A stretch of DNA of 64,000 nt from Ligustrum vulgare (taxonomy: Eukaryota > Streptophyta > Magnoliopsida > Lamiales > Oleaceae): assembly GCA_963555705.1 (NCBI GenBank), contig OY743180.1:39650129-39714128 (forward strand), given 5' to 3'. The notes below the pieces were generated by a model. It saw nothing but the letters and a program-made list of their open reading frames with translations. It did no database searches and was not told the DNA's origin. Positions 57,437-64,000 of the stretch are shown piece after piece (position 1 is the first letter of the stretch; the number at the start of each line of letters is the position of its first letter). A program made the position numbers and the translations under genes.

Positions 57437-58223
57437 GATACCTACAAATAAGACAAATTAAAATAAATTTACTTGGTCCACTACACAAGTTTCTTTGAAC
57501 TATCTATCTATTACATAGAATAAACTTTGTTTAGCTTAGGATAATAATTCAATTGCAACATCAGACTAATTCACAACATTTATAAATGACAATCATCAGA
57601 TGGTTCAATCTCGCACATTTTGACTTATTGTAAGTTATTGATATACCAATAGGGAACAAATACTTGCTAAAACCCCTTGGCATAGCAAGAAACTGCAAAG
57701 TATGTAAATGTGTTTATATAGAGGAACTTAATGTCTATCCAAATTCAATTCAGTAAACATTTAAATAAATGAATTTGTGAAAGTGGTAAAGCATCAACTA
57801 AACCCAAAACTATCTTTTCTAATTAAAACCTAGCACAATTCCCTGAGGTTCTCCCTCAAAATGAAACATCACAAATCTAATGCAAGAAAATCAAGTAGCT
57901 AGAAAACGCAGGTAAAAAGAGGAAAATGATTATGCCAGACTGCTTCACAGCAAAAAAATAAAATAAAAAAAAAAGACAGGAAATGGTTAAAATAGAGGCT
58001 CACCTATGGTTGCTTGGACAAATATGAAATCCAACAGAAACAAAACAATCCTCAGGAAAAAAATTAAATACGTGATTTAAAAATGAATATATAATGAAGG
58101 CAAAATATGTTTAAATAATATAATTGTAGTAATAAGTAAAAAGATCAGAACGTGCCAATGCCCAATGGTTGCCGATTCTTCCTGTGACGGAGATTTTAAG
58201 GAGAGAAGTAAAAGGAGAAAGTG

Positions 58224-58272
<49 letters not shown>

Positions 58273-59062
58273 ACAAATTTATTATTATTAATTAGGAATT
58301 AGAAAAGTTTGTTAGCTGATGCATTTAGATTTTAGTTTCCACAGCCATGATCATTAGAACTTTAATGCCCTAATAAACGACTACAGTTATTTGTCAATTC
58401 AATTTAATCAACCTTTTAACCTACTACCTACTTCCAGGCCAAAATAATCAACATTATTGTTTAAAATACACAGTGAAACACACTTCTAAAAAATTGAATT
58501 TATATTATTTAATAAAACATTAATCATCATCAACAAATCAACAGCAGAAAAAGGTATGGGGTAATAACCTAATCGATCGCCTCCAAAAATCGGACTTCTT
58601 GGTGGAGCAAATTTTTTTTATCCTGCAGAGACTTGAACAATTACAAATTCACGCCTTACACTGATTGACCTTCAATGTCGGCAGAAATTAATCGACCGCC
58701 AATCATCAGCCTTACGGTGCGGCGGCGACGTCTACATGGGAAGCCCATGTCGCATATGAAACTACTGTCGAAAGTATCGAAGAGTCTTCGACGTGTTCAA
58801 AATACCAAAATGCAAGGTGCAAGGTTTAGACAGAATTAGGAGGTCCGATGAGTGAAAAGTGGAGGCTGATTATTAAACATATAATAATTACCACTCAAGG
58901 TCCTCCACTTTCAATATGAAGGGCCTTTTCGTTTGAATTAATAATTATTCACAACTAAGGACGGATTAGGAATTTCAAGATTTAAGTAAGGGTATAACGG
59001 TCAAAAAAAAGTTTCTCACATCAAGGGTCTTTTAGAGGTAGTATGGATGAGGTTCACTCTTC
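57437..59062. other. Non-coding DNA upstream of the RPA1-like pseudogene
   Basis: It holds (TA)n at 58232-58266 and AT-rich DNA. A possible leader or promoter for the RPA1-like gene lies somewhere here, but I cannot place it. A GC-richer patch at 58600-58810 has no recognised motif. Confidence 0.5.
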
Positions 59063-59198
59063 TGCTTATAGAATGTCGATAATTTGGAGTTACCTTTACT
59101 ATCAATTTCCATTGACATAAGTTTCTGGACTGCTTATAGAATGTCGATAATTTGGAGTTACATTTACTATCAATTTCCATTGACATAAGTTTCTGGAC
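59063..59198. repeat. 68-bp tandem duplication
   Basis: 59063-59130 and 59131-59198 differ by one base (TTACCTTTAC versus TTACATTTAC). Each starts TGCTTATAGAATGTCGATAA and ends AAGTTTCTGGAC. One base of difference implies a fairly recent duplication. Confidence 0.9.
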
Positions 59199-60145
59199 CT
59201 CTTATCCCACAGTTGGAGGCCTAGAGCTCTTGTGATGTGTACGGCTTGTAACTAAAGCCTTTCAAACATGGTTTCTGTATTACATATTACCATAGCTGCT
59301 CTTTGAGAAGGTAGCATTACTTTTTCAGTTAAAAGTGAAATCCTCTTCAATTTCTGATAATGGCATGTTGTAGTGTAGTTAAATGACAGAGATTTCTCAA
59401 ATAAATTTTTGATTGTTGCATTCCACATATTTTAATGTAATTGCATTTTAACGTTCTTTTCGGAAACAATAGGACTAATGGCTTCAACTTTTCAATGGTC
59501 CCTCGCAGAATTGTGCAAAAAAAATCTAAAGTCATTCCTTTCCTACAAAACATACCAAATTAAATATTTTCGCAATTCCTATCTCTTCCCTTTCTATCGC
59601 GAGAATTGAGAAGCTTGAAGCAATCAAATACAGAGTGGTTGATGTTTTCTTATTTGTGAATGTAATTGAAGGAAAGAAAGATATGTATTTCTTTATTGAT
59701 AATATGAGCTTTTAGATTCTGTGTTTTTGAAATGCCATTTTTCTAATGTTACACTTACATCTTTATAAATATAGATTATATTTCTTAGGTTCATAGAGCA
59801 TTCTATGAAGGTAACATATTGGACGTGTGGTACGAATATATATCGATAAACTGTAATTACCAAAAAAGATAAGAGCAAACTTAAAAACTCCATTTTTGCC
59901 CTTAAATTGTATGAATCCAACTTTCTCGTTGCCAAATTTTACATTTGTTCCCATTTAAGTTGAAAAGACTAATCTGTCCATTCAGTTTTTTCCCCCCATT
60001 TATATAACTTTGAGATGGAAAATTCTGGTATGGCTGCAATTTTTGTACCAAAGGAGGCTGCCAAAGTAAATATTTTACTTGGTCTGATTTGAGCAGTCTT
60101 TGAATCATTATTACTCCGATGGCCTTTTTTGAGTATTACATTATA
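59199..60145. other. Intergenic DNA
   Basis: No recognisable protein. The short minus-strand frames (59347-59553, 59693-59935, 59902-60108) lack motifs and overlap in several frames. Confidence 0.5.
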
Positions 60146-60305
60146 TGAAATTGCTTCGTTGCCCACGGTGGGCAAATTTATGTTGCTCACCCTCCAATAA
60201 GAATGCGCCAAGTATTCGATTAATTTTTAAATTGGACACTTGACATTTTTTTATTGGATGGTGAGCAACATAATGTTACCCACCGTGGGCAGCGGAGCAG
60301 GCTTG
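60146..60305. mobile_element. Fold-back MITE with a 10-bp target duplication (Mutator-like)
   Basis: The left arm TTGCTTCGTTGCCCACGGTG is the reverse complement of the right arm up to a few bases, and the arms continue to about 65 bp each, leaving a spacer of about 30 bp. TTACATTATA flanks it at 60136-60145 and 60306-60315. A 9-11-bp duplication with long arms is the usual Mutator-like pattern. No coding content. Confidence 0.8.
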
Positions 60306-60889
60306 TTACATTATAATGTTAATTATCATAAAGTTATCTCTACCTTCAACTTCTTGAATTTGTGTTGTTTAGATTCATCGATCTCTTTAATTATTAACAT
60401 TGCTACTAAATTAAATCTATGGCATTTGTCTTGGGTTGTTTACTAATTAGGGTTAATTGTACTGCTTGTTTTCTAATTAACTACAATTAAGGAGAGGTTG
60501 GAAAATATTTCCAACGGTGAATTAATATTCACTAGATGAATTGATATATACTTGCATCTATGATCAGTTGTAAAGTTCCGATGGTGGATGTTGACTTTGA
60601 TCATGGGTCTTCTATTGATTTAATTCATTTCATTAATCTGTACTGCTATTACTTATTAGTTATTTTCTTAAAATTGATTGCATCATAATTGAAACTCCCA
60701 TTCTTTTAACAAAGCATAAAATAAAATTAGACTACACACTCTTCGTGGGTACGTTCACTACTCACACTACTACAAATAAATTTGAGGAGTATAGGTTTTA
60801 TTAGTTTTGGTGTATGCAACTGCACGCCAAATTTTGATGTTGCTGCCGGAGAGTCTTTCTAGTTAATTTTAGATAGGAATGTTCCCAAC
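60306..60889. other. Intergenic DNA; possible truncated CACTA-like end at 60766
   Basis: CACTACTACAAATAAATTTG at 60766 resembles the start of a CACTA terminus but has no inverted partner in the window. Otherwise AT-rich with no coding motif. Confidence 0.35.
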
Positions 60890-62050
60890 GGCGATGACGT
60901 GCCAAAGCGTAAATTTTTTTCTCTTTCTTGTTATAAACCAATGCCCCCTTTTCCTCGGGATCTGGCTAAATCCGGAAAAGATGAGGAAAATAAAGATTTA
61001 TATTCGATTTTTAATAGATGTGAGGTAAATCTTCCAATTTTAAATGCTATTAATCAAGTACCTCGTCATACTAAATTTTGTATAGAAGTCTGTACAATTG
61101 AGAGAACAGAAACTCAAAGAATGTGAGAGAGTAAAAGTTGGCAGGAATGTCTTTGTAGTTATTCAAAGAAAAATGCGAAGATTCAAGTATGTTTACTATC
61201 CTTTAAACGGTAGGTGACACTAAATTTAAGAAGTCCATGTTAGACTTAGGAGCTTTCATTAATGTTATGCCATGTTCAATTTATGCTTCTTTGAAACCTG
61301 AACCTTTGGATAAAACCGGTGTTGTGATTCAATTGGCAGATATATCTAATGCCTATCCTAAAGGTGTGGTTAAAGATGTTCTTGTGAAAGTAAATAATTG
61401 GATTTTCATGCTGATTTCTAAGTGCTTTATTGTGGAGAATGGTGATCAAAATGCTCATATTTTGTTAGGCAAATTATTCTTGAAGACATTCAAGACTAAG
61501 ATAGATATTTATAGTGGTACACATACAATGAAATTTGATGGTGACAAAATCAAATTCAATATCTATGATGCTATGAATTGTCCTAATGATGATAATTCAG
61601 TCTATTCTATTAATTTTATTGATTATTTAGCACAGGATTTTTTCGAACTTAGTGGAAAGGAAGACTTGGAAGTTGCCAATAGCAAGCATCTTGAGAAAGA
61701 GAATGATGAGTTAACATAGAGTACAGACTTGTAGGAAACTGTTGTAGTGTTGAATTATTGTTCAAAGTCACAGCAATCAAGAAACATCTCTTATATTGCA
61801 TTAACATATTCTAATGAGAACCTCCTGCCTCTTGGCGAAGAACGTGACAAAATTGAGCCTTCGGGATCCAATTGATGCTAGATGAAGTAGGAAGCAATAA
61901 ATCTAGCCAAAGACAATAGGTAAAGGAATTGTTTGGGAGGCAACCTAAGGGGAGTTTGGTCCTCTATCTTTTTATTTATGTATTCGTGTTTTGATTTTTT
62001 TTTTTTGTTTCCCCTTTTCTTTGCATTTCACCTTACATTGGGACAATGTA
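60890..62050 (+). pseudogene. Athila-like Ty3/gypsy gag-protease remnant
   Basis: A first frame (60899-61126) holds KPMPPFPRDLAKSGKDEENK and LPILNAINQVPRHTKFCIE, the gag C-terminal region of Athila elements. After a broken stretch, 61237-61719 has MLDLGAFINVMPCSIYASLK, LDKTGVVIQLADISNAYPKG and AHILLGKLFLKTFKTKIDIY. That is the retroviral-type protease domain, with DLGA in the place of the D-S/T-G catalytic triad. RT and integrase are missing. Instead the sequence passes at about 61920 to the GGAGGCAACC...ACATTGGGACAATGTATG segment that in Athila lies near the 3' end, so a large internal deletion is likely. It stops at 62050, where another LTR begins. Confidence 0.8.
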
Positions 62051-64000
62051 TGTGGCGATCGAGAGTTTTTTTGACTTATTTAAATAAATATTTTAGTTTC
62101 TTAAAAACGTGTTGCTACCACTTCACCAAATTATTTAAAAACGTACTCGTCTTGCCACGTTAGTTATTTTGAATTCAACCAGATAAATTTAAGTCCATTT
62201 AAATTGTAGTCCAAATTTCAATTTTAAAAATGTCCAAATTCATTATTTGTTTTTAAGCACAAATTTAATTATTTTGAATCCAAATTATTTTATGTCTCAA
62301 CATATAATATTATCTCTATTATCATCAGATTTAAAGTAAGTCAAGTAAATTTCTTTCTTATTCAATTTTAAGTTAAGCCAATCGAAATTCAATTATTTGG
62401 CACAAATCATGGAAGCGCAACCAATTTGTCAATATCATCTTTATCACATTTTCCATTTCTTGACAAATTTCTATTTTCCCAAAATTCTCCCCAATTACCA
62501 TCAATCACGATTTTCCCGAACTTATAAATTTAAATCCAAGTTAGCATTATCTCAAATCTTATTCATTTATAATTTAGCTCAAAATTCCCAATTTTATTAT
62601 TTTGTACAGATTAAATTAATTAAACATTTCCTTAATCCAATTCTAGAACGTTTTCCTCAATCTTGACAACTTCCAATCCCAAATCTTTCCTTACAATATT
62701 TACCGTAATTCCAATTTTATCATTTACTCAATTTGGATCAATTACGTTAAATATTTCCTTGTTCCAATTTGGAACAACCAATCAATTGGGAAACATTCCC
62801 TTACATGTTCCTTCCACACATGGCTGAACTCCATCTTCAAATCGTTCACTCCCCATTTCACACATTTTCCCCCAACAACATATCCATATTCCATAATCAA
62901 ATCCTCAAATTCTATCAATCAAAAACCTAACCGAACTTACCAAATGTTGAGTCAACAACCAGTATATAATTCATCTTCATTCCCCCACCTTTCACTACAC
63001 ACATTTTTACAGATTCCATTATTCCATAATTTTTCCCGCCCATTAACCACCGATCAAGCAGATTCACCCTAACTTACCACTATCATCTCCAAACCAATAC
63101 ATAATATATACCTCCCTCTTTCACTTCACGTAGCCATGCAGACTGAACACTGGGGACGAATTCTTCATCCTCCACCAATCGGTAATCAACCTTAATCGAG
63201 TCTCAAAATCAACCATAACAATATTCCACCATCAACACCACCGAGCCATTGCCAACCACCATGATTTAAATTATTAACCCAAACCACACTCTCGACCACA
63301 CACAGTTGTCATCAAACCCCCATCACCATTGCAACCACCAAACCCACAATTGTGCAATCCCTCACCACACAAACAAAGTTGCAGGAGCCACCAAATTTTC
63401 ATGACCATTACCACCACAATCTGCTATAGACCAATGTAAACCGCCACTATCATCGCAAAATCAGTCAACCATGAACCACCACAAAATCCCACAACCACCA
63501 AACAAACCCAAACATCACTACAGCCTCTACGACATACAACCCACAAATCTCCATAGCCAAGTGCAAACCGAGTACTATCACTATCCCATAATCGACCACT
63601 GCCCATTTCAAATCCTCAATCATCCAACACCCAATTAACCAGATGAAATCAAAGAATAAACCAACCCATTACCTTACCTCGACCACCGCCGATTTGGACG
63701 GATAATTTCCGGAAATTGCCACTCCAAATTCGAATTCAAACCAAGGTCCTCACACCCAAAACTTACTTTCTTTTGCACATCCCTACCACCGCCACACAGT
63801 AGCTGTGTCGCTTCCAGCAGGAATGGCTCCGGCGGCCTCAACCGAGAAGGGGCGACCCCCCTCACGCGGCCTATCGTTCTCTCAGCGTTGGAGTAGAGAA
63901 AGAGAGGAGAACAGTTCTGTTCTACTACCCACTGGAGGGTAGGTTATCCTACCCTCTAGCACAATTTCCAAAAGGCTACAGCACTTGCTGTAGCCTTTTT
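62051..64000 (+). mobile_element. Start of an LTR related to the nested chromovirus-like LTR (runs off the window)
   Basis: TGTGGCGATCGAGAGTTTTT and the following GTGTTGCTACCACTTCACC match, in order, the first 80 bp of the LTR at 17863 and 19574 (TGTAGCGA-CAAGAATTTTT ... GTGTCGCTACTATTTCACC). The Athila remnant stops exactly here, which fits an insertion junction. The rest is LTR-like; the C-rich, A-rich 63100-63640 section has no coding motif. Short minus-strand frames at 63424-63606 and 63674-63865 are likely chance. The right end lies outside the window, so no target duplication can be checked. Confidence 0.6.

Noticed and set aside
1..64000. tRNA, rRNA or organelle-derived genes
   Set aside because: No cloverleaf-like or rRNA-like sequence was noticed on either strand; this is a reading by eye, not a scan.

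Overview
The window looks like a stretch of plant (eudicot-type) nuclear genome that is almost entirely transposable elements. The evidence is AT-rich non-coding DNA, spliced genes with GT-AG introns, Ty1/copia and Ty3/gypsy retrotransposons, CACTA, hAT and Helitron DNA transposons, MITEs, solo LTRs and long tandem repeats. There is no operon structure and no bacterial signal. I cannot name the species. No intact host gene is visible; the nearest things are a broken RPA1-like gene and one possible first exon of an unknown gene. All calls come from reading the sequence and recognising motifs; no database search was run.

Left part (1-14900). A candidate TIR element built around a poly-A-rich minisatellite is followed by two adjacent solo LTRs of one family (2806-5982 and 6005-8942), each with its own 5-bp target duplication (ATATG, GAATA). 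A non-autonomous hAT (6876-7898, 8-bp duplication ACCAATAT) sits inside the second. A 5.1-kb LTR-like unit (9804-14872, duplication ATTTC) carries an inverted probable solo LTR and a MITE.

Centre (14900-31600). A decayed copia element, read on the minus strand, was hit by a Tat-lineage Ty3/gypsy element (15521-31416, duplication CATTC). That element has near-identical 0.69-kb LTRs, gag, protease, reverse transcriptase, two RNase H domains, integrase, and an antisense, apparently spliced extra gene between integrase and the 3' LTR. Its gag was in turn hit by a chromovirus-like LTR element (17863-22030, duplication ACCAC). This inner element has a folded-back 5' LTR, a minus-strand ORF resembling a plant-virus cysteine-rich nucleic-acid-binding protein, and a 3' LTR full of two higher-order tandem arrays.

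Right-centre (31600-44000). A third, truncated copy of the first LTR family is followed by a truncated copia element with an 855-bp internal tandem duplication, a MITE, and a degenerate autonomous-type Helitron (Rep/helicase on the minus strand, recognisable 3' terminus at 39183).

Right part (44000-64000). An RPA1-like pseudogene on the minus strand is interrupted near its zinc-finger region by a CACTA element (48467-55776, duplication AAT). This CACTA carries a receptor-like-protein LRR fragment and contains a second CACTA of another family (50142-54802, duplication CTT) with a four-exon plant transposase-family gene. Beyond lie a 68-bp duplication, a Mutator-type MITE, an Athila-like gag-protease remnant and, from 62051 to the end, the start of an LTR related to the chromovirus-like one.

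The insertions order themselves: copia, then Tat, then chromovirus-like; RPA-like gene, then outer CACTA, then inner CACTA.
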